Shown: positions 10,859 through 20,826 of the stretch, piece by piece
Layout: each line of letters opens with the position of its first letter
How positions within the stretch are numbered: position 1 is the first letter of the stretch
Translations under genes and position numbers: made by a program
Assembly: GCF_001662305.1 (NCBI RefSeq)
Contig: NZ_BDEP01000016.1
Location: forward strand, 124,001-188,000
Reading direction: 5' to 3'
DNA from: Halomonas caseinilytica
GTDB lineage: Bacteria; Pseudomonadota; Gammaproteobacteria; Pseudomonadales; Halomonadaceae
Length of the DNA: 64,000 nt
The notes under the pieces: generated by a model
The model's input: the letters and a program-made list of their open reading frames with translations, nothing else
What the model was told of the DNA's origin: nothing
The model's database searches: none

Positions 10859-13540
10859 TCAGCCTCGCACGTCGAGCACCTCGATCAGGCGCTCGCGCAG
10901 GCGACGCTGACGCTCGGGATCGGTGAGCGGCGCTCCGGCCTTGTCGGTGATGAAGAAGACGTCCTCGACGCGCTCGCCCAGGGTGGCGATCTTGGCCGCC
11001 GAGAGCGCGATGTCCTGCTCCATGAAAATACGACCGACGCGCGCCAGCAGCCCGGGGCGGTCCGGGGCGGTCAGCTCGAGCAGGGTGCGTTCGTTGGCCG
11101 GGTCCTGCCGGATGATGACCTCGGTGGGTACGCGAAAATGCTTGAGTTGCCTCGGTGTGTGTCGGGTGACGATCTGCGGGTAGTCGTCGGGATCGTCGAG
11201 CTCTTCCACCAGGTGGCGGCGAATTTCCTCCAGCCGGCCGGGCTCGCGAATGGCATGGCCATGATCGTCGAGGACGATGAAGGTGTTGAGGGTCCAGTTG
11301 TTGCTCGAGGTGGCGATGCGGGCGTCGTGGATCGACAGCCCCAGTTGTTCCATGGCCGCCGAGGTGGCAGCGAAAAGATCGTCCACCGAGCGGGTATGGA
11401 TGAAGACCTTGGTGCCGCCTTCGGCCATGTCGGCAGTGGGAGCGCTGAGCAGGATCAGCGGCAGTTCGCTACCGTCGTGGGCGAGGATGCCCTGGGTCTG
11501 CCAGGCAATCTCGCTGGGGGCGTACTGCAGGAAGTAGTCCTCGCCCAGCGAGGCCCACAGACGGTCCACCCGCGCCATGTCGGCCCCGACCGTGGTCAGC
11601 AGGGAGTGGGCCTCGTCGCGTGTCTCACGCACCGAGTCGTCGCGTTCCATGGGGTTCTCGAGACCGCGACGCAGGGCGCGCCGGGTTTCGCCATGGAGCT
11701 GGCGAAGCAGGGAGGCGCGCCAGCCGTTCCACAGTGTCGGGTTGGTGGCATTGATGTCGGCCACCGTCAGCACGTAGAGGTAGTCGAGCCGTGTCTCGTC
11801 GCCGACGCTGCGGGCGAAGTCGCTGATGACTTCGGGATCGGTGATGTCGCGCTTCTGGGCCACCATGGACATCAGCAGGTGATTTTCGACCAGCCAGCTC
11901 ACCAGGCGGGTATCGCGTTCCGAAAGGTCGTGCTCCCAGGCGAAGGCCTCGACGTCCCGGGCGCCGATCAGGGAATGGTCTCCGCCGCGTCCCTTGCCGA
12001 TGTCGTGGAACAGGCCGGCGATCCACAGCAGGTCCAGTCGGGGCAGTTGCTGGACTAGGTCGGCGGCGACGGGGAAGTTCTCACGCGCCTCGGGCTTGCG
12101 GAAACCATGGATGCACTTCAGCAGTCGCAGGGTATGGGCGTCCACGGTGTAGATGTGGAAGAGATCGTGCTGCATCAGTCCGACCGCCTGCCCGAAGACC
12201 GGCAGGTACTTGCCGAGCACGCCGTAGCGGTTCATGCGCCGGAGCTGGCGGGCCACGTTGCCCCTGGAGCGCAGCAGCGCCATGAACAGGCGCTTGTGGT
12301 GAGGGTCGGCTCGGTAGCGGTCGTCGATCAGATGGCGATGATCGCGGATCAGGCGAATGGTGTCGGCGCGCACGCCCTCGATCTCGGGATGTTCGGCCAT
12401 CAACAGGAAGAGCTCGAGCAGTGCCGAGGGAGATTCCTGAAACAGCGTCCGGGAGCGGGCCTGGATGTAGCCGCCCTTGATCTCGAAGCGCTCGTTGAGA
12501 GGCACGGTCTCGAGCGACTCGCCGCCACGCAGGATGGCTTCGTCGAAGTGCTGCAGCAGCATGTCGTTGAGCCTGGCGAGCGCGGTGACGTGCCGGTAGT
12601 AGCGTTTCATGAACTGTTCGACGGCCAGACGCTCCGGCGTATCGTGGTAGCCGAACATTTCAGCGATGGTGCGCTGGTGGTCGAACAGGAGCCGGTCCTC
12701 GGCGCGTCCGCTGAGCATGTGCAGTGCATAGCGCACCTGCCAGAGGAAGGCCTGGCCCTGGCTGAGAATGTGCAGTTCGGCATCGTTCATGAAGCCGTGG
12801 GCCACCAGATCTTCGTAGCGCTGGGTGGCGAAATGGCGCTTGGCCACCCAGCCGATCATCTGGATGTCGCGCAGCCCGCCCGGGGAGCTCTTGATGTTGG
12901 GCTCCAGGTGGTACTCGGAGTTGTTGAAGCGATAGTGGCGGCTGATCTGCTCCTGCCACTTGGCCTCGAAGAAATGGTCCGCCGGCCACAACCGTTCCGG
13001 CGACAGACGGTGCTGCATGGCCTCGCGCAGCCGTTCGGGGCCGGCCAGGGTGCGGGACTCGATCAGGTTGGTGATCACCGTGACATCGGCGGCGGCCTCG
13101 TGGGAGCAGTCCGAGAGCGAGCGCACGCTGTGGCCGATCTCCAGGCCAATGTCCCACAGGAAGGTGATGAAAGCGGTCAGGGGTTCGCGGTAGGGGGTGT
13201 CGTCGTCCCGTTCGAGCAGCAGCAGTAGGTCGATGTCCGAATGGGGATGCAGTTCGCCCCGGCCATAGCCGCCCACGGCCAGCAGGGCGATGCCGTCGTC
13301 GGGCCAGTCATGCTGCTCCCAGGCGATCGCCAGCAGGCGATCCAGGCAGTGGGCGCGCCCATGCACCAGGTCGCGAATGTCGGCGCCGGCGCGGAAGCGT
13401 TCGTCGAGCCGTGCCTGGATCTCGCCCAGCGCGGCCTTGAAGGGCGCGATGGGCGAGCGGCTGCCGCCGAGCTCGGTACGGAACTTCTCGATGTCGAACA
13501 GCGTCTCGTCGGGCTCGAAACGGTAGTGGTGGAGCAGCAT
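10859..13540 (-). CDS. glnD: Bifunctional [protein-PII] uridylyltransferase / uridylyl-removing enzyme
   Basis: Nitrogen sensor that uridylylates PII when glutamine is low and deuridylylates it when glutamine is high. It has 893 residues, the full family length. The nucleotidyltransferase site is at residues ~90-108 (GGYGRGELHPHSDIDLLL), the HD hydrolase motif is near 508 (LFHDIGKGRGGDHS), and two C-terminal ACT domains cover ~700-890, including LELTAPDRPGLLARVGRIF in the second. It lies 10 bases after map and is co-directional, the E. coli order map-glnD-dapD with dapC and the ArsC-like gene added here. Confidence 0.97.
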   Translation of the reverse strand: MLLHHYRFEPDETLFDIEKFRTELGGSRSPIAPFKAALGEIQARLDERFRAGADIRDLVHGRAHCLDRLLAIAWEQHDWPDDGIALLAVGGYGRGELHPHSDIDLLLLLERDDDTPYREPLTAFITFLWDIGLEIGHSVRSLSDCSHEAAADVTVITNLIESRTLAGPERLREAMQHRLSPERLWPADHFFEAKWQEQISRHYRFNNSEYHLEPNIKSSPGGLRDIQMIGWVAKRHFATQRYEDLVAHGFMNDAELHILSQGQAFLWQVRYALHMLSGRAEDRLLFDHQRTIAEMFGYHDTPERLAVEQFMKRYYRHVTALARLNDMLLQHFDEAILRGGESLETVPLNERFEIKGGYIQARSRTLFQESPSALLELFLLMAEHPEIEGVRADTIRLIRDHRHLIDDRYRADPHHKRLFMALLRSRGNVARQLRRMNRYGVLGKYLPVFGQAVGLMQHDLFHIYTVDAHTLRLLKCIHGFRKPEARENFPVAADLVQQLPRLDLLWIAGLFHDIGKGRGGDHSLIGARDVEAFAWEHDLSERDTRLVSWLVENHLLMSMVAQKRDITDPEVISDFARSVGDETRLDYLYVLTVADINATNPTLWNGWRASLLRQLHGETRRALRRGLENPMERDDSVRETRDEAHSLLTTVGADMARVDRLWASLGEDYFLQYAPSEIAWQTQGILAHDGSELPLILLSAPTADMAEGGTKVFIHTRSVDDLFAATSAAMEQLGLSIHDARIATSSNNWTLNTFIVLDDHGHAIREPGRLEEIRRHLVEELDDPDDYPQIVTRHTPRQLKHFRVPTEVIIRQDPANERTLLELTAPDRPGLLARVGRIFMEQDIALSAAKIATLGERVEDVFFITDKAGAPLTDPERQRRLRERLIEVLDVRG

Positions 13541-13550
13541 GATGGCCGGC

Positions 13551-14342
13551 TCAGCGGTCGAGGAACGAGAGGTCTTCGTCGCGACGAGCGGTGAGGACCT
13601 CCACGCCGTTGGCGGTGACCAGCAGGGTGTGCTCCCACTGGGCGGTGAGTCCCTTGTCCTTGGTCACGGCGGTCCAGCCATCCCGGAGAACCTTGGTGCG
13701 ATGATCGCCGACGTTGATCATCGGCTCGATGGTGAAACACATGCCTTCCGCGAGGGTGATATCCGCCTCGGGGGCATAGCCATCGTAGTGGAGGATCTGC
13801 GGCTCCTCATGGAAACCGGCACCGATGCCGTGCCCGCAGAAGTCGCGCACCACCGAATAGCCGTTGGCCTCGGCGTGCTGCTCGATGACCCGGGCGAGGG
13901 TCGAGAGCCGCACGCCCGGGCGAACCTCGGCGATGCTCTTGTACAGACACTCCTGGGTGACGCGCGACAGCCGCTCGCCCTGGATGGTCTCGCCGATGAT
14001 GAACATCATGCTGGAATCGCCGTGATAGCCGTCGGCGGTCTTCACCGTGATGTCGATGTTCATGATGTCGCCTTTCTTCAGCTTCTTGGCGTCATCGGGG
14101 ATGCCGTGGCAGACCACGTGATTGATCGAGGTACAGATCGACTTGGGAAAGCCATGGTAGTTCAACGGGGCAGGGGTGGAGCCCAGCTCGTTGACGATAT
14201 AGTCGTGGCAACGCCGGTCGAGTTCGCCGGTGCTGACACCGGCCTGCACGTGAGGGGTGATCATTTCCAGCACACTGGCGGCCTGTCGGCCCGCCTCGCG
14301 CATCTTCTCGATCTCGTCGGGCGTCTTGATGGGTACGTTCAT
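13551..14342 (-). CDS. map: Methionine aminopeptidase, type I
   Basis: Removes the initiator methionine from new proteins. It has 263 residues, the standard type Ia length without N-terminal extension. The five metal ligands are visible in order: the two Asp in NIDITVKTADGYHGDSS, His in GHGIGAGFHE, Glu in FTIEPMINVG and Glu in QWEHTLLV. It is divergent from rpsB, as in E. coli, and leads the map-glnD pair. Confidence 0.97.
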   Translation of the reverse strand: MNVPIKTPDEIEKMREAGRQAASVLEMITPHVQAGVSTGELDRRCHDYIVNELGSTPAPLNYHGFPKSICTSINHVVCHGIPDDAKKLKKGDIMNIDITVKTADGYHGDSSMMFIIGETIQGERLSRVTQECLYKSIAEVRPGVRLSTLARVIEQHAEANGYSVVRDFCGHGIGAGFHEEPQILHYDGYAPEADITLAEGMCFTIEPMINVGDHRTKVLRDGWTAVTKDKGLTAQWEHTLLVTANGVEVLTARRDEDLSFLDR

Positions 14343-14412
14343 GGAAGCTCGGATTCAGGGGTGGCATCGCCGCCGATCAACGCGTCGGTCACGGTGGAGG
14401 CGCGTCGGCGAC

Positions 14413-14441
14413 TTCATCTCGAAGGTAATCCATGGTATAAA
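14413..14441 (+). promoter_or_regulatory. Candidate rpsB-tsf promoter
   Basis: TTCATC (14413-14418), 17-bp spacer, TATAAA (14436-14441), followed by a GC-rich stretch (GCTGCGCGCC) like the discriminators of stringently controlled ribosomal promoters. The 35 box is poor, so this rests mostly on the -10 and position. Confidence 0.5.
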
Positions 14442-14451
14442 GCTGCGCGCC

Positions 14452-14639
14452 TTCCTGCAATCGCCGATCCCGTTCGTCCCCAAGGTGTCGGGCGGAGGTA
14501 CGGTCGGAAGGTGTGAATGCAAATGCAACGCCTTGAAAACACACATGCACCGGCACATGGTCCCGGGTGCCGTCGGCGCGACCGGCGGTCGGATCCATGG
14601 GGTGCATGGAGGCCTAACCCGATTTTTCAGGAGTCATCC
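14452..14639 (+). promoter_or_regulatory. rpsB 5' leader (S2 autoregulatory leader / t44 position)
   Basis: About 190 nt of untranslated leader between the putative promoter and rpsB. It has paired segments near the gene (GGTCGGATCC, then GGTGCATGGAGGCCTAACCC just before the ribosome-binding site). In E. coli the rpsB leader is where protein S2 represses rpsB-tsf and where t44 RNA maps. The GGAGGCCTAACCC block resembles that region from memory; no covariance search was run. Confidence 0.5.
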
Positions 14640-15386
14640 ATGGCACACGTCAATATGCGTGACCTGCTGAAGGCAGGCGCTCACTTCGGTCACCAGACCC
14701 GTTACTGGAACCCGAAGATGGGCAAGTACATCTTCGGCGCACGTAACAAGATTCACATCATCAACCTCGAGCATACCCTTCCGGCCCTGAACGAGGCCAT
14801 CGATGTGGTCGAGAAGATGGCGGCCGCGAACAACAAGATCCTGTTCGTGGGCACCAAGCGCAGCGCCAGCAAGATCATCAAGGAAGAGGCCAATCGCGTC
14901 GGCCAGCCGTTCGTCAACCATCGCTGGCTGGGCGGCATGCTGACCAACTTCAAGACGATTCGTCAGTCCATCAAGCGCCTGCGCGAACTCGAGTCCATGC
15001 ACGAGGATGGCACCTTCGAGAAGTTGACCAAGAAGGAAGTGCTGATGGCGACTCGCGAGCAGGACAAGCTCGAGCGTTCCATCGGTGGTATCAAGAACAT
15101 GGGTGGTCTGCCCGATGCGCTGTTCGTGATCGACGTCGACCATGAGCGGATCGCCATCAACGAGGCGAACAAGCTGGGCATTCCGGTCATCGGCGTGGTG
15201 GATACCAACTCCGATCCGGATGGCGTCGACTACGTGATCCCGGGCAACGATGACTCCATCCGCGCCATTCAGATCTACGTCAAGGCCGTCGCCGACGCCT
15301 GCGCCCGTGCGAAGGAAGGTCGTCCCGACGAATTCGTCGAGGTCACCGAGGAAAGCGCTGGCGACGACGCCGCCGCTGCCGAGTGA
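14640..15386 (+). CDS. rpsB: 30S ribosomal protein S2
   Basis: Ribosomal protein of the small subunit, 248 residues. It starts [26 protein letters not shown], the universal S2 N-terminus, and contains the [12 protein letters not shown] and [18 protein letters not shown] signatures. The ATG at 14640 has CAGGAG upstream; the longer open frame from 14517 is the leader. It heads the rpsB-tsf-pyrH-frr run. Confidence 0.98.
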   Translation: MAHVNMRDLLKAGAHFGHQTRYWNPKMGKYIFGARNKIHIINLEHTLPALNEAIDVVEKMAAANNKILFVGTKRSASKIIKEEANRVGQPFVNHRWLGGMLTNFKTIRQSIKRLRELESMHEDGTFEKLTKKEVLMATREQDKLERSIGGIKNMGGLPDALFVIDVDHERIAINEANKLGIPVIGVVDTNSDPDGVDYVIPGNDDSIRAIQIYVKAVADACARAKEGRPDEFVEVTEESAGDDAAAAE

Positions 15387-15448
15387 TCGAGGGCCCGGCA
15401 GGGCCGTGAATATCGCGCCGCTTGCCGGCGATCCGTCGCCGTGACGGT

Positions 15449-15472
15449 GCAAGGGGGCTCCGGCCCCCTTGC
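15449..15472 (+). terminator. Partial terminator/attenuator between rpsB and tsf
   Basis: Perfect 10-bp stem GCAAGGGGGC / GCCCCCTTGC with a TCCG tetraloop and only a short U-poor tail. In E. coli a similar attenuator sets the rpsB:tsf ratio, and this one is in the same place. Confidence 0.65.
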
Positions 15473-15554
15473 TTGCGCCCCGGGGCGGAAACGGGATGCG
15501 CCGGGCCTTGCCCGGCCCCCATCTTCCAGGTCGAACCATTCAGAGGACACTACC

Positions 15555-16430
15555 ATGGCAGCTATCAGCGCCTCTCAGGTCAAGGAACTGCGCGAGCGTA
15601 CCGGGCTCGGCATGATGGAGTGCAAGAAGGCACTCACCGAAGCCGGTGGCGACATCGACACCGCCATCGAGAACCTGCGCAAGAACTCCGGTCTCAAGGC
15701 CGCCAAGAAGGCTGGTCGTACCGCCGCCGAAGGCGCCATCGTCACCCGCGTCGCGGAAGACGGCAGCTATGGCGTGATGGTCGAGATCAACTCCGAGACC
15801 GACTTCGTGGCTCGTGACGACAACTTCACCGCGTTCGCCGACAAGGTGGCCGATGCCTTCTTCGCCGCCAAGAGCGAAGACGTCGCCGCCATCATGGAAG
15901 GTGAGCTGGAGGCTGATCGCGAGCAGCTGGTACAGAAGATCGGCGAGAACATCGGCGTGCGCCGCAGTGTGGTCGTCGAAGCGGCATCCCAGGGTGGCAG
16001 CCTGGTCGGCGCCTATGTCCATGGCGGCCGTATCGGCGTGCTGACCGTGCTCAACGGCGGCAATGACGAGACCGCCAAGGATGTGGCCATGCACGTCGCA
16101 GCACTCAACCCGGCCGTCGCACTTCCCGAGAATATGCCTCAGGAAAAGCTGGACGCCGAGAAAGCGATCATCCTGGCTCAGCCGGACATGGCCGGCAAGC
16201 CGGAGCAGATCGCCGAGAAGATGGTCCAGGGCCGTCTGAAGAAGTACCTGGCCGAGAACAGCTTGACCGAACAGGCCTTCGTCAAGGATCCGAACCAGAC
16301 CGTCGCCGAGTATGTCAAGGCTGCCGGTGGCGAAGTGGTCAGCTTCACCCGTTTCGAGGTGGGCGAGGGCATCGAGAAGGAAGAAGTCGATTTTGCCCAG
16401 GAAGTGATGGAACAGGCCAAGCGTAGCTGA
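15555..16430 (+). CDS. tsf: Elongation factor Ts
   Basis: Guanine nucleotide exchange factor for EF-Tu, 291 residues. The N-terminal UBA-like domain starts [26 protein letters not shown], followed by the conserved core [10 protein letters not shown] near residue 79. The ATG at 15555 is preceded by GAGGACACTACC (GAGGA ribosome-binding site). The gap to rpsB holds an attenuator hairpin and the gap to pyrH a long perfect inverted repeat. Confidence 0.97.
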   Translation: MAAISASQVKELRERTGLGMMECKKALTEAGGDIDTAIENLRKNSGLKAAKKAGRTAAEGAIVTRVAEDGSYGVMVEINSETDFVARDDNFTAFADKVADAFFAAKSEDVAAIMEGELEADREQLVQKIGENIGVRRSVVVEAASQGGSLVGAYVHGGRIGVLTVLNGGNDETAKDVAMHVAALNPAVALPENMPQEKLDAEKAIILAQPDMAGKPEQIAEKMVQGRLKKYLAENSLTEQAFVKDPNQTVAEYVKAAGGEVVSFTRFEVGEGIEKEEVDFAQEVMEQAKRS

Positions 16431-16451
16431 GGTCAGAGGTTCCAGCATGAC

Positions 16452-16481
16452 GATGGCGTGCGCGATGGCGCACGCCATCGC
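16452..16481. other. 13-bp perfect inverted repeat between tsf and pyrH
   Basis: CGATGGCGTGCGC (16452-16464), GATG loop, GCGCACGCCATCG (16469-16481), with no mismatch and no U tract. It is likely a stable mRNA hairpin protecting the tsf 3' end or limiting read-through into pyrH. Confidence 0.6.
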
Positions 16482-16541
16482 GTATCCGGTCGGTGTATCC
16501 GGCCACCCACGTCCATTCGCCGAGTTCCGGGAGATCCACGC

Positions 16542-17309
16542 ATGAGCAGTGCCGAGCAAACCGCTTCAGCCAAGTCCGACAAGCCCCGCGCCGACGTCTC
16601 GAAGTACAAGCGCATCCTGCTCAAGCTTTCCGGCGAGGCCCTGACCGGCGACGCCGAGTTCGGCATCGATCCCAAGGTGCTGGACCGCATGGCCCTGGAG
16701 ATCGGGCAGCTGGTCGGTATCGGGGTTCAGGTCGGCATCGTGGTCGGCGGTGGTAACCTGTTCCGTGGCGCCGCCTTGCATGAAGCCGGCATGGAGCGTG
16801 TCACCGGCGACCACATGGGCATGCTGGCCACGGTCATGAATGCCCTGGCCATGCGTGATGCCCTCGAGCGCTCCAACATCCGTTCGCGCGTGATGTCGGC
16901 GATTCCCATGAGCGGTGTGGTGGAACATTATGATCGTCGGACGGCCATCCGCTACCTGACATCCGGCGATGTGGTGATCTTCTCCGCGGGAACGGGCAAT
17001 CCCTTCTTCACCACCGATTCTGCGGCCTGTCTGCGCGGGATCGAGATCGATGCCGATGTCGTGGTCAAGGCCACCAAGGTGGACGGTGTCTACGACAAGG
17101 ACCCGGTCCGGCACCCCGATGCGGTCAAGTACGAACAGCTTTCCTATGATGACGCGCTGGACCAGAAGCTCGGTGTCATGGATTTGACCGCCATCTGCCT
17201 GGTGCGGGACCATGACATGCCGGTTCGCGTGTTCAACATGAACAAGTCTGGGGCGCTGCTGAACCTGGTGGTGGGCGGCAGGGAAGGCACGCTGATTGAT
17301 AGAGGGTGA
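16542..17309 (+). CDS. pyrH: UMP kinase
   Basis: Phosphorylates UMP to UDP. It is a hexameric amino-acid-kinase-fold enzyme of 255 residues. The [12 protein letters not shown] substrate/ATP loop is near residue 23, and [10 protein letters not shown] and [20 protein letters not shown]-type segments follow. The ATG at 16542 gives an N-terminal extension of about 20 residues relative to E. coli PyrH, rich in Ser/Lys/Asp. It is followed 4 bases later by frr. Confidence 0.97.
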   Translation: MSSAEQTASAKSDKPRADVSKYKRILLKLSGEALTGDAEFGIDPKVLDRMALEIGQLVGIGVQVGIVVGGGNLFRGAALHEAGMERVTGDHMGMLATVMNALAMRDALERSNIRSRVMSAIPMSGVVEHYDRRTAIRYLTSGDVVIFSAGTGNPFFTTDSAACLRGIEIDADVVVKATKVDGVYDKDPVRHPDAVKYEQLSYDDALDQKLGVMDLTAICLVRDHDMPVRVFNMNKSGALLNLVVGGREGTLIDRG

Positions 17310-17313
17310 CATC

Positions 17314-17871
17314 GTGATTGACGATATCAAGAAGGATGCGGAAAGCCGCATGAAGAAGAGCCTCGACGCTCTTCACCACAACTTCAACAAGATCCGCACC
17401 GGTCGGGCTCACCCGAGCATCCTGGATGCGGTGACCGTTGAGTATTACGGCAGCCAGATGCCGATCAACCAGGTGGCATCGGTCAATGTCGAGGACGCCA
17501 GGACCCTGACCGTGGTTCCCTGGGAGCAGAGCATGGTGCCGAAGGTGGAAAAGGCCATCATGACGGCCGAGCTGGGCCTCAATCCGGCCAGCGCCGGCAA
17601 CGTCATCCGGGTGCCGATGCCGATGCTCACCGAGGAAACCCGCAAGGGCTACATCAAGCAGGCGCGCCAGGAAGCCGAAAATGCTCGGGTGGCAGTGCGC
17701 AATGTGCGTCGCGATGCCAACCATGAGCTCAAGGCGATGCTCAAGGACAAGGAAATCACCGAGGACGATCAACGTCAGGGTGAGGACGAGATTCAGAAAC
17801 TCACCGACAAGATCGTCGGAGAGATCGACAAGGCACTGGAGTCCAAGGAGCATGACCTGATGCAGGTCTGA
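17314..17871 (+). CDS. frr: Ribosome recycling factor
   Basis: Splits post-termination ribosomes together with EF-G. The GTG start at 17314 gives 185 residues, exactly the family length, beginning (V)IDDIKKDAESRMKKSL. An ATG at 17296 would overlap pyrH and add six residues, so the GTG behind AGAGGGTGA is preferred. The conserved KIRTGRAHPSILD and TEETRKGYIKQARQEAENARVAVRN-type segments are present. Confidence 0.95.
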   Translation: MIDDIKKDAESRMKKSLDALHHNFNKIRTGRAHPSILDAVTVEYYGSQMPINQVASVNVEDARTLTVVPWEQSMVPKVEKAIMTAELGLNPASAGNVIRVPMPMLTEETRKGYIKQARQEAENARVAVRNVRRDANHELKAMLKDKEITEDDQRQGEDEIQKLTDKIVGEIDKALESKEHDLMQV

Positions 17872-17942
17872 GGGCGTGGCGGTGCCTTGCAAGGGCGCCG
17901 CCGCCACCGCACGCTTGTATTCCATTCGCCATGCGAGACATC

Positions 17943-18710
17943 ATGACGTCACCGCAGTCCCTTCATCTCCCGCTCTCCGGGGACGCCCCCCTGCCACGTC
18001 ACGTGGCCATCATCATGGACGGCAACAATCGCTGGGCCAAGGCGCATGGCCTGTCCGGCGTGCGTGGCCATCATGCCGGTGTCGAGGCCGTGCGCGCCGT
18101 CATCCGCCGAGCCGCCGAGCGGGGCGTGGGCACCCTGACGCTCTTTGCCTTCTCCAGCGAGAACTGGCGGCGGCCGGCCACCGAGGTCCAGGCTTTGATG
18201 GAGCTGTTCCTGATGGCGCTCAAGCGTGAAGTCAAGAAGCTTCACGAGCATGACATCCGCCTGTCGGTCATCGGGGAGCGCGAAGGATTCTCGTCGACGA
18301 TCCAGAAGCATATCGAGGCGGCGGAGGCCTTGACCGCCGACAATACCGGACTGCACCTGGTGGTCGCCGCCAACTACGGCGGTCGCTGGGATGTCACGCG
18401 GGCCGCACGGCGGCTCGGGGAACGTGTCAGTGCCGGTGAGCTGGATCCGAGTCACATCGATGAGTCGGCCATGGAAACGGAGCTGTGCCTCGGCGATGCT
18501 CCGCCGGTGGATCTATGCATTCGCACCAGTGGCGAGTGTCGCATCTCCAACTTTCTGCTGTGGCAGATGGCCTACGCCGAACTCTATTTCACACCGGTGC
18601 TGTGGCCCGACTTCGGGGGCGAAGCCTTCGACGAGGCCCTGGCGGATTTCGCCGGTCGGCAGCGGCGCTTCGGCATGACCGATGAACAGGTCGAGGCGCA
18701 AGGTGCTTAG
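17943..18710 (+). CDS. uppS: Undecaprenyl diphosphate synthase (cis-prenyltransferase)
   Basis: Condenses isopentenyl diphosphate onto farnesyl diphosphate to make the C55 carrier for peptidoglycan and O-antigen. It has 255 residues. The catalytic Asp26 is in HVAIIMDGNNRWAK, and FAFSSENW and RTSGECRISNFLLWQ follow. ATG 17943 is chosen; an ATG at 17931 is four codons earlier and neither has a strong ribosome-binding site. It overlaps cdsA, next in the lipid/envelope run. Confidence 0.95.
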   Translation: MTSPQSLHLPLSGDAPLPRHVAIIMDGNNRWAKAHGLSGVRGHHAGVEAVRAVIRRAAERGVGTLTLFAFSSENWRRPATEVQALMELFLMALKREVKKLHEHDIRLSVIGEREGFSSTIQKHIEAAEALTADNTGLHLVVAANYGGRWDVTRAARRLGERVSAGELDPSHIDESAMETELCLGDAPPVDLCIRTSGECRISNFLLWQMAYAELYFTPVLWPDFGGEAFDEALADFAGRQRRFGMTDEQVEAQGA

Positions 18711-19503
18711 ACAACGTGTCATCACCGCTGCCTGGCTGGCACCGCTGACCTTGGCGGGTCTGTTTGGCCTCGAGGGCATCGCCTTCGCGCTGTTCACGGC
18801 ATTCGTGGTGCTGCTGGCCGGTTGGGAGTGGACCCGGCTGGCCGGCCTGACGTCGCTGCGCTGCCGTGGGCTGGCGATCGCCGGCCTGGGAGTTGCCCTC
18901 CTGTTGCTCGGCCTGGTGGGCGCCACCCATGCCGTCTGGCCGCTGTATCTCGGTGCCGCGGGTTGGCTGCTCAATCTCTACTGGGTGACGGGCTATCCGG
19001 CACGCCTGGCGCAGTGGCGTTCCACTGGCGTGCGGCTGGCGATGGGCGCCTGGGTGCTCCTGCCGACCTGGGTGGGCTTCAATGTGCTGCGCGAAAGCGG
19101 GGCGGTCTGGCTGCTGTTCGTGCTGCTCCTGGTCTGGGGCGCCGATATCGGTGCCTATTTCGTCGGGCGGGCGTTGGGGCGGCGTAAGCTGGCCCCGAGC
19201 GTCAGTCCCGGTAAATCCTGGGAAGGCGTGGCGGGTGGCGTGCTGGTCAGCTCGTTGCTGGCGGTGGCATTCGCCATCTGGCAGGGCCTGGGAGCGGTCG
19301 GCGGCCTGGGGCTGCTTGCCGTGACGATCATCGTGACCCTGGCTTCCGTGCTGGGCGATCTGCTGGAAAGCATGCTCAAGCGCCATCAGGGCCTGAAGGA
19401 CTCCAGTCAGCTGTTGCCCGGCCATGGCGGTGTTCTGGATCGCATCGATAGCCTGACCGCTGCCGTGCCCTTGTTTGCCCTGCTGCACCTGGGAGTCTCC
19501 TGA
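18703..19503 (+). CDS. cdsA: Phosphatidate cytidylyltransferase
   Basis: Integral inner-membrane enzyme that makes CDP-diacylglycerol from phosphatidate and CTP, the entry to all phospholipids. It has about 266 residues and 7-8 hydrophobic segments. The family signature is [20 protein letters not shown] followed by LDRIDS near the C-terminus. The GTG at 18703, inside the uppS end and behind GAGG, aligns the mature start (LRQRVITA) with E. coli CdsA. An ATG at 18682 adds seven residues and is the alternative. Confidence 0.93.
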   Translation: MLRQRVITAAWLAPLTLAGLFGLEGIAFALFTAFVVLLAGWEWTRLAGLTSLRCRGLAIAGLGVALLLLGLVGATHAVWPLYLGAAGWLLNLYWVTGYPARLAQWRSTGVRLAMGAWVLLPTWVGFNVLRESGAVWLLFVLLLVWGADIGAYFVGRALGRRKLAPSVSPGKSWEGVAGGVLVSSLLAVAFAIWQGLGAVGGLGLLAVTIIVTLASVLGDLLESMLKRHQGLKDSSQLLPGHGGVLDRIDSLTAAVPLFALLHLGVS

Positions 19504-19505
19504 CC

Positions 19506-20696
19506 ATGTCCAACGCCTCGCCGCTTGCCGTCACCGTGCTGGGGGCTACCGGTTCCATCGGGACCAGCACCCTCGATGTCATCGCCCGCCACCCGAGCCG
19601 CTATCGGATTCATGCACTGTCGGCGAACCGGGCCCGGCATCGTCTCCTGGAGCAGTGCAGGGCGCACCGGCCACGGCTGGCCGTGCTGGAACGGGAAGAG
19701 GACGCCGCCTGGTTGCGTGAACAGCTCGCCGACGCAAGGCTGGATACCGAGGTGCGCGCCGGTGCCGAGGCGCTGGTCGAGATCAGCGAGGCGCGCGAGG
19801 TCGATGTGGTGATGGCCGCCATTGTCGGGGCCGCCGGCCTGCTGCCGACCCTGGCGGCGGTGCGGGCCGGCAAGCGGGTCCTACTGGCCAACAAGGAAGC
19901 CTTGGTGATGTCGGGGGGGCTGTTCATGGAAGCGGTGGCCCGCTCCGGGGCCACCTTGTTGCCCATCGATTCCGAACACAATGCCATTTATCAGTGTCTA
20001 CCCACCGAGCATCGCGGAGGGCTGGCGCAACATGGCGTCACGCAACTCCTGCTGACGGCCTCCGGTGGCCCTTTCCGCGGCTGGAGTGCGGCGCGACTGG
20101 CAGACGTGACGCCCGAGCAGGCCTGTGCCCATCCCAACTGGTCGATGGGACGCAAGATCTCGGTCGACAGCGCCACTCTGATGAACAAGGGGCTCGAGTT
20201 GATCGAGGCATGCTGGTTGTTCGACGCGCGCCCGGACCAGGTGCAGGTCGTGGTGCACCCGCAGAGCGTGATCCACTCCATGGCCGCCTACAACGACGGC
20301 TCGGTGATCGCCCAGTTGGGGAATCCCGACATGCGGACGCCGATCGCCCACGGGCTGGCCTGGCCGGAGCGCATCGAGTCCGGCGTGCAGGCACTGGACC
20401 TGTTCGACGTGGCGCGCCTCGACTTCGAGCGGCCCGATGAAGCGGCGTTTCCTTGCCTGCGTCTGGCCCGTGAGGCCATTGCTGCCGGCGGGACGGCGCC
20501 GGCGGTGCTCAATGCGGCCAATGAGGTTGCCGTCGAGGCCTTTCTCGATAGACAACTGGGCTTTGCCGGAATTGGCGAGCTGGTGGCGCGAGTTCGGGAT
20601 ATCTGCCCGGTGGAGCCGGCCAGTGAACTCGGTGGCATCCTCGAGGCTGATGAACGGGCGCGACGTGAAGCGCGGGAGTGGCTGGCATGCCGTTGA
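19506..20696 (+). CDS. dxr: 1-deoxy-D-xylulose 5-phosphate reductoisomerase
   Basis: Second step of the MEP isoprenoid pathway, which supplies the precursors used by UppS just upstream. It has 396 residues. The NADPH-binding GATGSIG is at residues 14-20 and the metal/substrate motif [14 protein letters not shown] is near 153-166; [13 protein letters not shown] and HPQSVIHSM are also conserved. It starts two bases after the cdsA stop. Confidence 0.96.
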   Translation: MSNASPLAVTVLGATGSIGTSTLDVIARHPSRYRIHALSANRARHRLLEQCRAHRPRLAVLEREEDAAWLREQLADARLDTEVRAGAEALVEISEAREVDVVMAAIVGAAGLLPTLAAVRAGKRVLLANKEALVMSGGLFMEAVARSGATLLPIDSEHNAIYQCLPTEHRGGLAQHGVTQLLLTASGGPFRGWSAARLADVTPEQACAHPNWSMGRKISVDSATLMNKGLELIEACWLFDARPDQVQVVVHPQSVIHSMAAYNDGSVIAQLGNPDMRTPIAHGLAWPERIESGVQALDLFDVARLDFERPDEAAFPCLRLAREAIAAGGTAPAVLNAANEVAVEAFLDRQLGFAGIGELVARVRDICPVEPASELGGILEADERARREAREWLACR

Positions 20697-20826
20697 TGCC
20701 ACTGTCTGACCGCCTGACCGGTGCGTGCCCTTGTCATGTCGGTGGATTCCGGCGCCGGAAGGGCGCCGTCGGTAATCCGAGAGATCGGGATGATTGCCTG
20801 GGCTGCCAGGCTGACAGGAGACTGCC

